From Campylobacteraceae bacterium (GTDB taxonomy: Bacteria; Campylobacterota; Campylobacteria; Campylobacterales; Sulfurovaceae): 49,189 nt of DNA. The DNA lies in assembly GCA_027038295.1 (NCBI GenBank), contig JALVXD010000043.1, positions 12,740 through 61,928 of the forward strand, in the 5' to 3' direction. Positions within the stretch are counted from its first letter, which is position 1. Every line of letters begins with the position of its first letter. The notes under the pieces were generated by a model. The model had not been told where the DNA came from. It did no database searches and saw only the letters and a program-made list of their open reading frames with translations. This document shows positions 1 through 8,089 of the stretch, piece after piece. The translations under genes and the position numbers were made by a program.

Positions 1-1106
1 CCAAAAGCACTATCGAAACTACTTTTATGAGGTTTACTTTCCACCCCAAAACTCTCTTGGAGCTTTATTAATACCTCTTTTTGTTCGTCACTTAATTTCT
101 TAGGATAGACCACTTTTACTTGTGCTACAAGTTGTCCTTTTTGTCCACTATGCACATCTGCTACACCTTCATTTTTAAAGACAAATTGCTCTTTATCTTT
201 TGTTCCAACTTTCAGGTCCAGTTCTAATTCGCCATCAAGTGATGGAATGGTGATGCTTTCACCCAGTGCAGCTTGAGTGAAAAATACAGGAACTTCGATA
301 TAGATGTTTGAGCCATCACGAATAAAGTGTTCATCTTGTTCTACATCAAAAGTTAAGTATAGGTCTCCACGTTGACCATTTTTTGCTTGGTTACCATAAC
401 CTTGAGCTCGAAGACGATTTCCTGAGTCTACACCAGCTGGGATGCTTATGGTAATGGTATCTGGTTCTTCATGGTAGCCTCTACCTGAACATGAACCACA
501 TTTACTACTTGCTTTTTGACCTTCACCGTGACATTTTGGACAAGGTTGTGCAAAAGACATAAAGCCTTGTTTCATAACTACTTGACCTTGACCATTACAG
601 TAGTCACAGGTCTCTAGGTCTCCACCTTCAGCACCTGTCCCTTTACAATCATCACAAGGTACTTTATAACGTATATCTACTTTTTTTTCACAACCAAAGA
701 TTGCTTCATTAAATTTAAGTGGAAGTTCCATCTCAAAGTCTAGGTTATACTTTTGGTTAGAGGGTCTTCTTTGCTGTCCTCCCCCAAAGCCACCACCAGC
801 TCCACCACCAAACATAGAGTTAAATATGTCCATGATGTCATCCATATTTTGTCCACCACCAAAGCCACCTCGACCATGACCTTCGAGACCTGCTTTTCCA
901 TACTGGTCATATATAGCACGTTTTTCAGAATCTTTTAAAACTTCATACGCTTCACTTAAATACTTGAAAGTCTCTTCTGCTTCTTTGTTATCAGGGTTTC
1001 TATCTGGGTGATATTTCATGGCAAGTTTACGGTATGACTTTTTTAGTTCAGCTCCCGAGCAAGTTCGGCTAACTTCTAAGGCTTCATAGTAGTCAAGTTC
1101 TGTCAT
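1..1106 (-). CDS. dnaJ: Chaperone protein DnaJ (3' end outside window)
   Basis: Hsp40 co-chaperone that stimulates the ATPase of DnaK and delivers unfolded substrates. Translating the minus strand gives an N-terminal J domain with the HPD motif at residues 33-35, a Gly/Phe-rich linker (about 70-105), then the zinc region with all four CxxCxGxG repeats in order (CDDCKGTG, CDYCNGQG, CPKCHGEG, CGSCSGRG), then the C-terminal substrate-binding domains. The start at 1106 has a GGAGA ribosome site 6 nt upstream and begins MTELDYYEALEV. About 368 codons are in the window and the family is about 370-380 residues, so only the last few codons are missing. It is not in an operon with grpE-dnaK, which lie 3 kb away on the other strand. 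Confidence 0.97.
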   Translation of the reverse strand, partial: MTELDYYEALEVSRTCSGAELKKSYRKLAMKYHPDRNPDNKEAEETFKYLSEAYEVLKDSEKRAIYDQYGKAGLEGHGRGGFGGGQNMDDIMDIFNSMFGGGAGGGFGGGQQRRPSNQKYNLDFEMELPLKFNEAIFGCEKKVDIRYKVPCDDCKGTGAEGGDLETCDYCNGQGQVVMKQGFMSFAQPCPKCHGEGQKASSKCGSCSGRGYHEEPDTITISIPAGVDSGNRLRAQGYGNQAKNGQRGDLYLTFDVEQDEHFIRDGSNIYIEVPVFFTQAALGESITIPSLDGELELDLKVGTKDKEQFVFKNEGVADVHSGQKGQLVAQVKVVYPKKLSDEQKEVLIKLQESFGVESKPHKSSFDSAF

Positions 1107-1196
1107 TTTTTCTCCAAATATTAAAATTGAGCGAAGTCTAACATATTTTAGCTATAATCGCGTATAAAAATTATGCTACTAAATAGGAGAAAAATC

Positions 1197-1490
1197 ATGG
1201 TGAAACATATTGTAATGTTTGATTTCAAAGATGAAAAAAAAGAGGAAAACTTACAAAAAGCAAAAGTAATGTTAGAGGCACTTCTTGAAACAGTACCCAG
1301 CCTAAAAAGTATGGAAGTAGGTATCAACTTTTCACAAGAAGCTAGAGCGATGGATATGAGTTTATACTCTGAGTTTGAAGATAAAGAAGGCTTAGAGTCT
1401 TATGCAGTTCACCCTGAACATCTTAAAGTAGTAGAGTTTATAAAAAGTGTTGCAACTGCTTCTAAAGTTTCAGATTATATAGTAGGGTAG
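1197..1490 (+). CDS. Dabb (stress-responsive alpha/beta barrel) domain protein
   Basis: Small 97-residue protein of the Dabb family, a dimeric ferredoxin-like fold. The N-terminal strand VKHIVMFDFKDE, the middle PSLKSMEVGINFS and the C-terminal HPEHLKVVEFIKSV with VSDYIVG are the usual family pattern. The longer reading from ATG 1173 adds eight residues, but the AGGAG at 1185-1189 fits the ATG at 1197, so I use that start. The stop codon abuts the ATG of recR with no gap, so the two are very probably co-transcribed and translationally coupled. The biochemical role of bacterial Dabb proteins is mostly unknown. Confidence 0.85.
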   Translation: MVKHIVMFDFKDEKKEENLQKAKVMLEALLETVPSLKSMEVGINFSQEARAMDMSLYSEFEDKEGLESYAVHPEHLKVVEFIKSVATASKVSDYIVG

Positions 1491-2060
1491 ATGAAAAAAT
1501 ACAAAATAGAAGCATTTGAAAACTTAGTAAATGCTTTTCAAGATATGCCTAGCATTGGTAAAAAATCAGCTGTTAAGATGGCATATCACTTGGTCATGGA
1601 AGACAGCTTTTCAGCCATGAAACTGGCTCATGCCATAGAAGAGGGTGTCAATTCCATTCAACGTTGTAAAAAATGCCACAACATGAGTGAAGATGAACTC
1701 TGTGCCATTTGCTCTGATGAGTTTCGTGATGAAACCATCTTATGTATCGTTCAAAGTGCCAAAGATATCTTGACCATAGAAGAGAGTGGACAGTACAAAG
1801 GTGTCTATTATATTATTACTCAAATCTCTGACCTTGATGAGTATCATTTAAAAGATGCTGTCAAAGGTGTAAATGAAGTAATATTCGCATTTCCTCCATC
1901 CTTAGCAACTGATACAATGATACTTTATATAGAAGATAAACTAGCAGGAACAGATATATATTTCTCTAAAATCGCTCAAGGAGTTCCAACAGGTGTTGAG
2001 CTTGAGAACATAGATATATTGTCTTTAACACGGGCTATGGAGTCTAGGGTTAAGGTGTAG
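1491..2060 (+). CDS. recR: Recombination protein RecR
   Basis: RecR helps load RecA at single-strand gaps during recombinational repair. The 189-residue product has the N-terminal helix-hairpin-helix (PSIGKKSA, about 20-27), a four-cysteine zinc finger (C59, C62, C71, C74) and a C-terminal Toprim domain (about 80-180) ending in a Walker-like SLTRAMESRVKV tail. Length fits the family (about 190-200). It starts directly after the stop of the Dabb gene, with no ribosome site of its own in the gap, so it probably relies on coupled translation. RecO is not nearby. Confidence 0.96.
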   Translation: MKKYKIEAFENLVNAFQDMPSIGKKSAVKMAYHLVMEDSFSAMKLAHAIEEGVNSIQRCKKCHNMSEDELCAICSDEFRDETILCIVQSAKDILTIEESGQYKGVYYIITQISDLDEYHLKDAVKGVNEVIFAFPPSLATDTMILYIEDKLAGTDIYFSKIAQGVPTGVELENIDILSLTRAMESRVKV

Positions 2061-2072
2061 CGTAAATTTAAG

Positions 2073-3125
2073 CTACGCCGTCTTCTCGTCAATAAACTCT
2101 TGAACAAAAGCCTTAATATCGCTATAGACAAAAGAGTCTTTATACTCTTTTATTTTCCCTCCACTTGCGTTGGGGTGTCCTCCACCGTTTCCTATCTCTT
2201 CTGCCATTTTAGAAACATCGAGTTTGTCGTGACCTCTTAGTGAGAAGTTTCCTCTCCAGTTGATGTCCATGTAGAAGTCGTAGTCAGGGTTTTCTAATAA
2301 GAATGTGTTTCCAAGTATGGATGTGTTCCCTAAGTTATAGCCTAGCAGACCTTTATGCCCACGGTAATCAATGGTAAGTCGTTGTTTATCGTCACTTAGA
2401 AGCTTGGTCATGTAGATGGCTGCTAAGTTGTCTTTGGTGTTGTTTTCATTTTGTTTAAAGAATGTTTTCTTTATTTGGTGTAGGTCGTCATCTAAAGCTA
2501 TGTGTGCGTTTTCTTTTTCTACATAGTTTTTCATTGCTTCTATAAGTGAAAGTTTTAAAGCTCTGTCTTGGGCAGGAAATAGGGTTCTGTTAATTTCTCT
2601 TGCTCCTGAAATCATTCCTAAACCCACTTTTCCAAATTCGAATAGTTCATCATCTGAAACCCAAATATCTATCGCATTGATGGCTTTTACTATTTGTGCA
2701 TAGTTGTTCTCTTTGTCAAAACTATGATGTTGTTGTAGCCATTCGTAGGTGATGAGTGTGGCACATTTTGTGGTGTCTAGTTTGTACCATGCGTATTGTT
2801 CGGCTGTCTTTTCCCCTGAACCATGATGGTCAAGAAGTTGTATTTTGGCTCCAACCTCCATAGCTTCTGCTTCTAGCCATTTAGCCTCTTTTGGAGTGAG
2901 GTTTAAGTCTGTTACTAAGATAATATGTTCTACATCATCTTTTCCTATAAATTTTTCACGTTTTATAGCTGTGATTATCTCTTCAAGACGTGCTTTAACT
3001 TCTGGTCCGTAATTGGCATTATAAGATTCTATTTTTGAGTTTTTACTATTGTTAAAGCAGTTTTGGCTTAGGTATTGACAGCCGTAGCCGTCAAGATCAA
3101 TGTGAGAAAGATGGTAGATGTTCAT
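2073..3125 (-). CDS. DHH/DHHA1-family phosphoesterase
   Basis: Putative manganese-dependent phosphoesterase of the RecJ/NrnA superfamily. The N-terminal DHH domain shows HIDLDGYG (residues 8-15), a VTDLN motif (71-75) and the hallmark LDHHGSGE (98-105). The C-terminal DHHA1 domain ends with GGGHPNASGG (about 314-323). At 350 residues it matches NrnA-like nucleases and oligoribonucleotide or cyclic-dinucleotide-product hydrolases rather than full RecJ. The substrate cannot be told from sequence. Its start lies inside the 3' end of the Rrf2 regulator gene (29-nt overlap in another frame) with GAGGAT upstream, so the two form an operon. Confidence 0.85.
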   Translation of the reverse strand: MNIYHLSHIDLDGYGCQYLSQNCFNNSKNSKIESYNANYGPEVKARLEEIITAIKREKFIGKDDVEHIILVTDLNLTPKEAKWLEAEAMEVGAKIQLLDHHGSGEKTAEQYAWYKLDTTKCATLITYEWLQQHHSFDKENNYAQIVKAINAIDIWVSDDELFEFGKVGLGMISGAREINRTLFPAQDRALKLSLIEAMKNYVEKENAHIALDDDLHQIKKTFFKQNENNTKDNLAAIYMTKLLSDDKQRLTIDYRGHKGLLGYNLGNTSILGNTFLLENPDYDFYMDINWRGNFSLRGHDKLDVSKMAEEIGNGGGHPNASGGKIKEYKDSFVYSDIKAFVQEFIDEKTA

Positions 3126-3525
3126 TATTAAATATATCCTCTAAAGTAAGTTCTTTTAGGAATGTATCTATTTTATTTTGAAAGGTTGCTAAAAATGGAG
3201 AGATATTGCAACTACCTATAGCACCATGAGGGCAAGTGTCAGTATATTGGCTACAATCAAAAACAGCAGGAGTTTTCCCCTCAGCAGCGACAATAATGTC
3301 AGCTATACTTATTTCATTGGCTTTTTTAGCCATAATAAAACCACCATGAGCACCTTTTTTAGATTCTAAAATATTTGACTTTGCAAGTCCTTGTAAAATT
3401 TTGGCTAAAAAGCTTTTAGGAATAGAGAGTTCACGTGCGAGTTGTTCAGCACCTTGAGGTTTTTCGGAGTTTCTTATAATGTCTAATGCTAGTAGGGCAT
3501 ATTCACTGGCTCGGGTTAACAACAT
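3097..3525 (-). CDS. Rrf2-family transcriptional regulator
   Basis: A 142-residue winged-helix regulator. The N-terminus LLTRASEYALLALDII, the recognition region IPKSFLAKILQGLAKSNIL and the wing KKGAHGGFIMAKKA are typical of Rrf2. Three cysteines (C91, C98, C106) sit where IscR and NsrR hold an iron-sulfur cluster, so a redox, nitric oxide or iron-sulfur sensing role is plausible. It is the first gene of a two-gene operon with the overlapping DHH phosphoesterase. An 8-bp palindrome CTAATTAG at 3561-3568 lies just upstream and could be an autoregulatory half-site, but it is short. It is divergent from rpsO. Confidence 0.9.
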   Translation of the reverse strand: MLLTRASEYALLALDIIRNSEKPQGAEQLARELSIPKSFLAKILQGLAKSNILESKKGAHGGFIMAKKANEISIADIIVAAEGKTPAVFDCSQYTDTCPHGAIGSCNISPFLATFQNKIDTFLKELTLEDIFNNEHLPSFSH

Positions 3526-3628
3526 AGTATTATGATATCCTTTATAAATTGTATTAAATTCTAATTAGGACTATTTTACTCTAAATTATATTAATTATAG
3601 ATTTTATCTTGATTTAAACAAATAGTGC

Positions 3629-3665
3629 TAGAATGTCACTTCCAAATAAAATACCAATCAGGAGG
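3629..3665 (+). promoter_or_regulatory. rpsO extended -10 promoter and ribosome site
   Basis: TGCTAGAAT gives an extended -10 (TGn then TAGAAT, 3629-3634). A perfect AGGAGG ribosome site lies at 3660-3665, five bases before the rpsO ATG. No good -35 is seen at the standard distance. Confidence 0.6.
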
Positions 3666-3670
3666 TCATT

Positions 3671-3940
3671 ATGGCTTTAGATACGGCGAATAAGCAAGAG
3701 ATAATTGCTAAATATTCAAGAGGCGAGAACGATACAGGTTCTACAGAAGTTCAAGTTGCATTAATTACAGCTAGAATTGTTTACTTAACAGAGCATCTTA
3801 AAACAAATAAAAAAGATCACTCTTCAAGACTAGGACTACTTAAATTGGTTGGTCAAAGAAGAAGACTTATGAGATACTTGAGAAAAGTTGACCTTAAAAG
3901 ATGGGCTGCTATTAAAGCAGACATGGGAATTAGAAACTAA
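3671..3940 (+). CDS. rpsO: 30S ribosomal protein S15
   Basis: Primary 16S rRNA-binding protein of the small subunit platform. The 89-residue product is full length for S15 and has the conserved [30 protein letters not shown] and [12 protein letters not shown] segments. It is monocistronic, with its own extended -10 promoter and AGGAGG upstream and an intrinsic terminator at 3956-3986. No pnp gene follows, unlike in enterobacteria. Confidence 0.98.
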   Translation: MALDTANKQEIIAKYSRGENDTGSTEVQVALITARIVYLTEHLKTNKKDHSSRLGLLKLVGQRRRLMRYLRKVDLKRWAAIKADMGIRN

Positions 3941-3955
3941 TTTCTCTTCTATATA

Positions 3956-3986
3956 CGATGCAAGATTTTTTCTTGTGTCGGTTTTT
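3956..3986 (+). terminator. Intrinsic terminator of rpsO
   Basis: A ten-pair stem, CGATGCAAGA against TCTTGTGTCG (two G-U wobbles), with a five-T loop, followed by GTTTTT. It lies 15 bp after the rpsO stop and before the grpE promoter region. Confidence 0.8.
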
Positions 3987-4052
3987 ATACTTTTTCTTTA
4001 TTTATAATTTTCCCTTTCCCCCTTATATTTACAATTATAATATCTTTATATC

Positions 4053-4081
4053 TTGACACTCTTTTCTGCTCTAAATATAAA
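4053..4081 (+). promoter_or_regulatory. Distal sigma-70 promoter P1 of grpE-dnaK
   Basis: TTGACA at 4053-4058, a 17-bp spacer and TATAAA at 4076-4081. The predicted start (about 4088) lies inside the HAIR-like inverted repeat 4081-4103. Confidence 0.6.
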
Positions 4082-4103
4082 GTTTAGTCATATGCACTAA
4101 ACT
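4081..4103 (+). promoter_or_regulatory. HAIR-like inverted repeat, probable heat-shock operator
   Basis: A perfect palindrome AGTTTAGT-N7-ACTAAACT. The HspR box HAIR (CTTGAGT-N7-ACTCAAG) has the same 7-base spacer and the same TTnAGT / ACTnAA core, so an HspR-type repressor is the best guess. It overlaps the -10 and start of P1. An extra half-site ACTAAAC lies at 4124-4130, touching the -35 of P2. It does not match the CIRCE element bound by HrcA. Confidence 0.55.
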
Positions 4104-4131
4104 TTATTTACAAAATTTTATAAACTAAACC

Positions 4132-4160
4132 TTGACAAGATGGACTCAATGATGTATAAT
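4132..4160 (+). promoter_or_regulatory. Proximal sigma-70 promoter P2 of grpE
   Basis: A full consensus promoter: TTGACA at 4132-4137, exactly 17 bp, TATAAT at 4155-4160. The predicted start is near 4167, giving a leader of about 60 nt before the grpE ATG. It is the strongest sigma-70 promoter seen in the window. Confidence 0.8.
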
Positions 4161-4228
4161 TCAGCAAATCTTCATGAGATACATTATTTTGGAGATTCTA
4201 AAATCTTAAATTAGGAGTAGTATCTATT

Positions 4229-4786
4229 ATGAAAAAAGAGAATGAAAATTCTAAAGTAGAGACTGAACTAGAAGTAGAAACTCCAGAGACTGAGGAAGTG
4301 ATGCAGGGTGAAGAGAACTCTACGGATGAACTTACACAGTTAAAGGAGTTGGTAAAAGAATGGGAAGACAAATACTTAAGAACCCATGCCGACTTTGAAA
4401 ACTCTAAACGACTTTTAGCTAAAGATAAAGCAGCCGCTGTATCGTATGCTAATGAGAGCTTTGCTAATGACATGTTATCGGTGGTTGACTCTTTTGAGAG
4501 TGCTTTAGCAACCATTGAAGCGACTCAAACAGATGAAAGTTCGGAAGTGTTAGACAAAATCAAAGAGGGTTTAGAGTTGACTTACGCTCAATTGACTAAA
4601 GTTCTTGAAAAAAATGGAATTAAAGCTGTAGAGGTTGAGGGTGAGTTTAACCCAGATGTTCATCAAGCCATTATGCAAGTAGAGAGCGAAGATAAAGAAG
4701 CTGGTGAAATAGTACAGGTTTTACAAAAGGGTTATACCATTAAAGATAGACTTTTACGACCTTCGATGGTTTCAACAGCAAAATAA
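4229..4786 (+). CDS. grpE: Nucleotide exchange factor GrpE
   Basis: Dimeric exchange factor that releases ADP from DnaK. The 185-residue product has an acidic disordered head, a long helical dimerisation region (about 35-120, with KYLRTHADFENSKRL, the family signature) and the C-terminal beta domain ending GYTIKDRLLRPSMVSTAK. AGGAG at 4213-4217 supports the ATG. Two promoters and a HAIR-like operator lie upstream and dnaK follows after 101 bp. In Campylobacter hrcA precedes grpE; here the upstream neighbour is rpsO and there is no hrcA in the window. Confidence 0.97.
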   Translation: MKKENENSKVETELEVETPETEEVMQGEENSTDELTQLKELVKEWEDKYLRTHADFENSKRLLAKDKAAAVSYANESFANDMLSVVDSFESALATIEATQTDESSEVLDKIKEGLELTYAQLTKVLEKNGIKAVEVEGEFNPDVHQAIMQVESEDKEAGEIVQVLQKGYTIKDRLLRPSMVSTAK

Positions 4787-4801
4787 TCGATGAAATTTTA
4801 G

Positions 4802-4824
4802 AAATGCACCTAAGGTGGCATTTT
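4802..4824 (+). promoter_or_regulatory. Hairpin between grpE and dnaK (attenuator or processing site)
   Basis: AAATGCACC-TAA-GGTGGCATTTT can fold into a stem with a single bulge, followed by an AT-rich stretch. A TATAAT at 4842-4847 just downstream could be an internal dnaK promoter. The hairpin could uncouple grpE and dnaK levels by partial termination or RNase processing. Confidence 0.4.
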
Positions 4825-4887
4825 AAATTTTGGAAAAAAACTATAATAACACAAATATAAAAAAATAGAAGATAAAAGGAAGTAAAT

Positions 4888-6765
4888 ATGAGTAAAGTAT
4901 TAGGAATTGACTTAGGAACAACAAACTCTGCAATGTCAGTGTTTGAAAATGGTGAAGCAAAAATTATAGCCAACAAAGAGGGAAAAAATACAACTCCTTC
5001 AATTGTTGCATTTACAGATAAAGGTGAGGTTTTAGTTGGTGAGTCTGCAAAGAGACAAGCTGTAACCAACCCAGAAAAAACAATCTATTCTATTAAAAGA
5101 ATTATGGGTCTTATGTTTGACGAAGAACATGCAGCGTCAGCTAAAGAGAGATTACCTTATAAAATTATTGACAGAAATGGTGCTTGTGCAATTGAAGTAG
5201 CTGACAAAATTTATACACCACAAGAGATTTCAGCAAAAATTCTTATGAAATTAAAAGAAGATGCAGAGGCTTACCTTGGTGAAACTGTAACTGATGCTGT
5301 TATTACTGTACCTGCTTACTTCAATGATGCTCAAAGAAAAGCAACTAAAGAAGCAGGAACAATTGCAGGTCTTAATGTTTTAAGAATTATCAATGAGCCA
5401 ACATCGGCAGCACTCGCTTACGGTCTTGACAAAAAAGAGTCTGAACAAATCGTAGTTTACGACCTTGGTGGTGGTACATTTGACGTTACTGTACTAGAAA
5501 CTGGTGACAATGTTGTAGAAGTTATGGCAACAGGTGGAGATGCTTTCCTTGGTGGTGATGACTTTGATAACAGAATTATTGACTTTGTGGCTGCTGAGTT
5601 TAAAAATGAGACTGGTGTAGACATCACAGCTGATGTTATGGCACTTCAAAGAGTTAAAGATGCTGCAGAAAATGCGAAAAAAGAGCTTTCATCTTCAACA
5701 GAGACTGAAATTAACCTACCATTTATTACAGCTGATGCAAGTGGACCAAAACACCTTATTCAAAAAATTACAAGAGCAAAATTTGAGTCTTTAATTGAAG
5801 ATTTAGTGGCTTCTACTATTAAAACCATTAAAACTGTTCTTGCAGATGCAGATGTTTCAACTTCTGAAATTAATGAAATTGTAATGGTTGGTGGTTCTAC
5901 ACGTGTACCATTGGTTCAAGAAGAGGTTCAAAAATTCTTTGGAAAAGAGCTTAACAAATCGGTTAACCCAGATGAGGTTGTTGCACTTGGTGCTGCGATT
6001 CAAGGTGGGGTTTTAAAAGGTGATGTTAAAGATGTATTGTTACTAGATGTTACACCACTTTCACTAGGTATTGAGACTTTAGGTGGGGTTACTACTAAAG
6101 TAATTGAAAAAGGTACAACCATTCCTGCTAAAAAGTCACAAGTGTTCTCAACAGCAGAAGACAATCAACCTGCCGTTAGTATTCATGTACTTCAAGGTGA
6201 AAGAGAGTTCTCAAAAGACAACAAATCTTTAGGTATGTTTGAACTTAGAGACATTCCAGCAGCTCCAAGAGGTGTACCACAGATTGAAGTAACTTTTGAT
6301 ATTGATGCCAATGGTATTTTAACCGTTTCAGCACAAGACAAAGGGACTGGAAAATCTCAGGAAATCAAAATCACTGGTTCGTCAGGACTTTCAGATGAAG
6401 AGATTGAAAAAATGGTTCAAGATGCTGAAGCTAATAAAGCTGAAGATGAGAAAAGAAAAGAGATGGTAGATACAAGAAACCAAGCTGATGCTTTGGTTCA
6501 CCAAACTAAGAAATCATTAACTGATTTGGGTGATAACTTTGATGCTACAGAAAAAGCTGGAATCGAATCAGCAATTGCAGATGTTGAGGCACTTCTTAAA
6601 GATGACTCTGCAACTAAAGAGCAGATAGAAGATAAAGTAAAAGTGTTGACTGAAAAGTCTCACAAACTTGCTGAAGCTGTTTATGCTAAAGAACAAGGTG
6701 GTGATAAAGAACAAGCTGCTAAAAAAGCAGATGACGATGACATCATTGATGCTGAAGTAGAGTAA
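4888..6765 (+). CDS. dnaK: Chaperone protein DnaK (Hsp70)
   Basis: ATP-dependent Hsp70 chaperone. The 625-residue protein starts with the phosphate loop [17 protein letters not shown], has the [15 protein letters not shown] and [13 protein letters not shown] signatures in the ATPase domain (1-385), the [14 protein letters not shown] linker region, the substrate-binding beta domain and a helical lid ending in the acidic tail [19 protein letters not shown] lies upstream of the ATG. It follows grpE and ends at a strong terminator. Its partner DnaJ is encoded at the left edge of the window. Confidence 0.99.
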   Translation: MSKVLGIDLGTTNSAMSVFENGEAKIIANKEGKNTTPSIVAFTDKGEVLVGESAKRQAVTNPEKTIYSIKRIMGLMFDEEHAASAKERLPYKIIDRNGACAIEVADKIYTPQEISAKILMKLKEDAEAYLGETVTDAVITVPAYFNDAQRKATKEAGTIAGLNVLRIINEPTSAALAYGLDKKESEQIVVYDLGGGTFDVTVLETGDNVVEVMATGGDAFLGGDDFDNRIIDFVAAEFKNETGVDITADVMALQRVKDAAENAKKELSSSTETEINLPFITADASGPKHLIQKITRAKFESLIEDLVASTIKTIKTVLADADVSTSEINEIVMVGGSTRVPLVQEEVQKFFGKELNKSVNPDEVVALGAAIQGGVLKGDVKDVLLLDVTPLSLGIETLGGVTTKVIEKGTTIPAKKSQVFSTAEDNQPAVSIHVLQGEREFSKDNKSLGMFELRDIPAAPRGVPQIEVTFDIDANGILTVSAQDKGTGKSQEIKITGSSGLSDEEIEKMVQDAEANKAEDEKRKEMVDTRNQADALVHQTKKSLTDLGDNFDATEKAGIESAIADVEALLKDDSATKEQIEDKVKVLTEKSHKLAEAVYAKEQGGDKEQAAKKADDDDIIDAEVE

Positions 6766-6790
6766 TCTACTTTAGGTTTTTATAACTTCT

Positions 6791-6820
6791 GAGACAAGAT
6801 TTTTATCTTGTCTCATCTTT
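6791..6820 (+). terminator. Intrinsic terminator of dnaK
   Basis: A perfect 10-bp stem GAGACAAGAT / ATCTTGTCTC with a TTTT loop, followed by ATCTTTCCTCTTTT. It separates the heat-shock operon from the chorismate mutase gene. Confidence 0.8.
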
Positions 6821-6892
6821 CCTCTTTTAATTATTGCAACAACAAAACCTCTTTAAAATTTATGATATAATTCTCTAATAAAGGAAATAATT

Positions 6893-7192
6893 ATGAATAT
6901 AAAAACTTGTAATACGCTTGATGAAGCACGAACAGAAATAGATATAGTAGATGAAAAAATAGTTGAACTGGTTGCATTAAGAAACAGCTATATTAAACAA
7001 ATAGCCAAATTTAAAAATACCGTAGATGAAGTAAAATCAGATGAAAGAATAGCTGATGTAGTAAGTAGAGCTAGAGCTAAGGCTATAGAGCTTGACCTTT
7101 CACCAAATCTTATAAATGATATGTTTGTAAGAATGATTGATGAGATGGTCGAAACGGAGATAGCTGAGTTAACCAATACAAAAGTATTTTAA
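6893..7192 (+). CDS. Chorismate mutase (AroQ type)
   Basis: A 99-residue all-helical protein of the AroQ fold, which converts chorismate to prephenate for Phe/Tyr synthesis (a related subfamily are isochorismate pyruvate lyases). The pattern RTEIDIVDEKIVELVALRNSYIKQIAKFK in helix 1 and SDERIADVVSRARAKA in helix 2, with a C-terminal MFVRMIDEMVETEI, fits the family and its usual length of 90-100 residues. It is monocistronic, with AAAGGAAA upstream, and convergent with the small lipoprotein gene. Mutase versus lyase activity cannot be settled from sequence. Confidence 0.85.
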   Translation: MNIKTCNTLDEARTEIDIVDEKIVELVALRNSYIKQIAKFKNTVDEVKSDERIADVVSRARAKAIELDLSPNLINDMFVRMIDEMVETEIAELTNTKVF

Positions 7193-7204
7193 TTAATAAG
7201 TTGA

Positions 7205-7354
7205 TTAGTCACCTGCGACAGCTCTAACACCTGCTGCACCTACATCTATGGTAGCTCCCACGACACTTCCTGCTATGGAAATAGGAGCTGTAACGATTTG
7301 TGTGCAACCATTTATAAATAGTGATAACATCAGTAAAAATATAGTTTTTTTCAT
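7205..7354 (-). CDS. Small Ala/Gly-rich lipoprotein (49 residues)
   Basis: A tiny secreted lipoprotein. The signal peptide MKKTIFLLMLSLFINGC ends in a lipobox, and the mature part (TQIVTAPISIAGSVVGATID, then a VGAAGVRAVAGD tail) is short and Gly/Ala/Val rich. I take the ATG at 7354 because AAGGAT precedes it; a longer reading adds 12 residues without a signal-like start. It resembles a conserved family of very short lipoproteins found next to envelope genes in proteobacteria. The function is unknown. It is convergent with the chorismate mutase gene and lies 64 bp downstream of the next lipoprotein gene. Confidence 0.7.
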   Translation of the reverse strand: MKKTIFLLMLSLFINGCTQIVTAPISIAGSVVGATIDVGAAGVRAVAGD

Positions 7355-7417
7355 TTTAATCCTTAAATTTAATTTATTTACATTATGCAATAGTAATCAT
7401 TAAATAAAGTTTAACTT

Positions 7418-8089
7418 TTAAATTATGTTATTAAGTATATCTATAGGTAAAATTCTAGGATAGAGTCGTCTATACTCTGGGTTATCACCTAAAAATTTCC
7501 ACTCCCCAGAGCCATCTTTTATAGCTAGGAGTTTCTCCTCTTTTTTAATGGTGATGGTTCTTCCTATACTGTCTACTCTAATATTTTCACGACCATATTT
7601 ATTGCTGAGTATTTTGTCTAAAATAAGTAGTTTTCGTTGGGTATTGTAGAGTTCTGGGTTAATAAAGCTTATATTGATGGTTGAGTTGTAGTTTACTTGT
7701 GAAAATGTTCCCTCTGAAAAAGGTTTTACTGTACCAATTTTAGTAATGGTTGCGTCAAAAGAGTTCACTTGTACATCAGAAGATATGAGCATGGTATTGA
7801 GATAGTCTCTAAACATGTCTTGATTTATAGGGATAAAAAGTTTGGGGTAGGTCATACTAATAATATTGTCAGCATTGAGTGACTTAAGTTGTGCTAGGTA
7901 GTTATCTAAAGCATTTTTAAGATGAATTTGCTCTATGGTGAGTGTGCCTAATGAGTTATCATAAAGAGGCTCAACAAGCGTTGCATTTGATTCTGTTGGA
8001 ACCTCTTTTTTAGGTTCTATCTTTGGCTTTTTGTCTCCTATACAAGCTGTAAAAAACAGTAATGCTAATATTAGTATGAAGTTTCTCAT
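7418..8089 (-). CDS. Lipoprotein of unknown function
   Basis: A 223-residue predicted lipoprotein: signal peptide MRNFILILALLFFTAC with the cysteine at residue 16, then a charged Lys/Glu/Pro linker and a globular mixed alpha/beta domain (about 50-223). I do not recognise the domain. The ATG overlaps the stop of the upstream DUF255 gene by four bases, so the two are co-translated. The tail ending in RLYPRILPIDILNNII is hydrophobic. Confidence 0.75.
   Translation of the reverse strand: MRNFILILALLFFTACIGDKKPKIEPKKEVPTESNATLVEPLYDNSLGTLTIEQIHLKNALDNYLAQLKSLNADNIISMTYPKLFIPINQDMFRDYLNTMLISSDVQVNSFDATITKIGTVKPFSEGTFSQVNYNSTINISFINPELYNTQRKLLILDKILSNKYGRENIRVDSIGRTITIKKEEKLLAIKDGSGEWKFLGDNPEYRRLYPRILPIDILNNII

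Noticed and set aside
753-938. Open frame on the plus strand opposite dnaJ, and similar frames opposite dnaE, dnaK and icd
   Set aside because: They run antisense to well-supported genes with conserved motifs, have no ribosome site, and encode low-complexity chains.
4053-4103. CIRCE element bound by HrcA upstream of grpE
   Set aside because: CIRCE has TTAGCACTC-N9-GAGTGCTAA; the palindrome here has a 7-base spacer and a different core, so a HAIR-like site fits better.
6893-7192. Second gene of the dnaK operon
   Set aside because: A strong terminator lies between dnaK and the chorismate mutase gene, which also has its own ribosome site, so it is probably separate.
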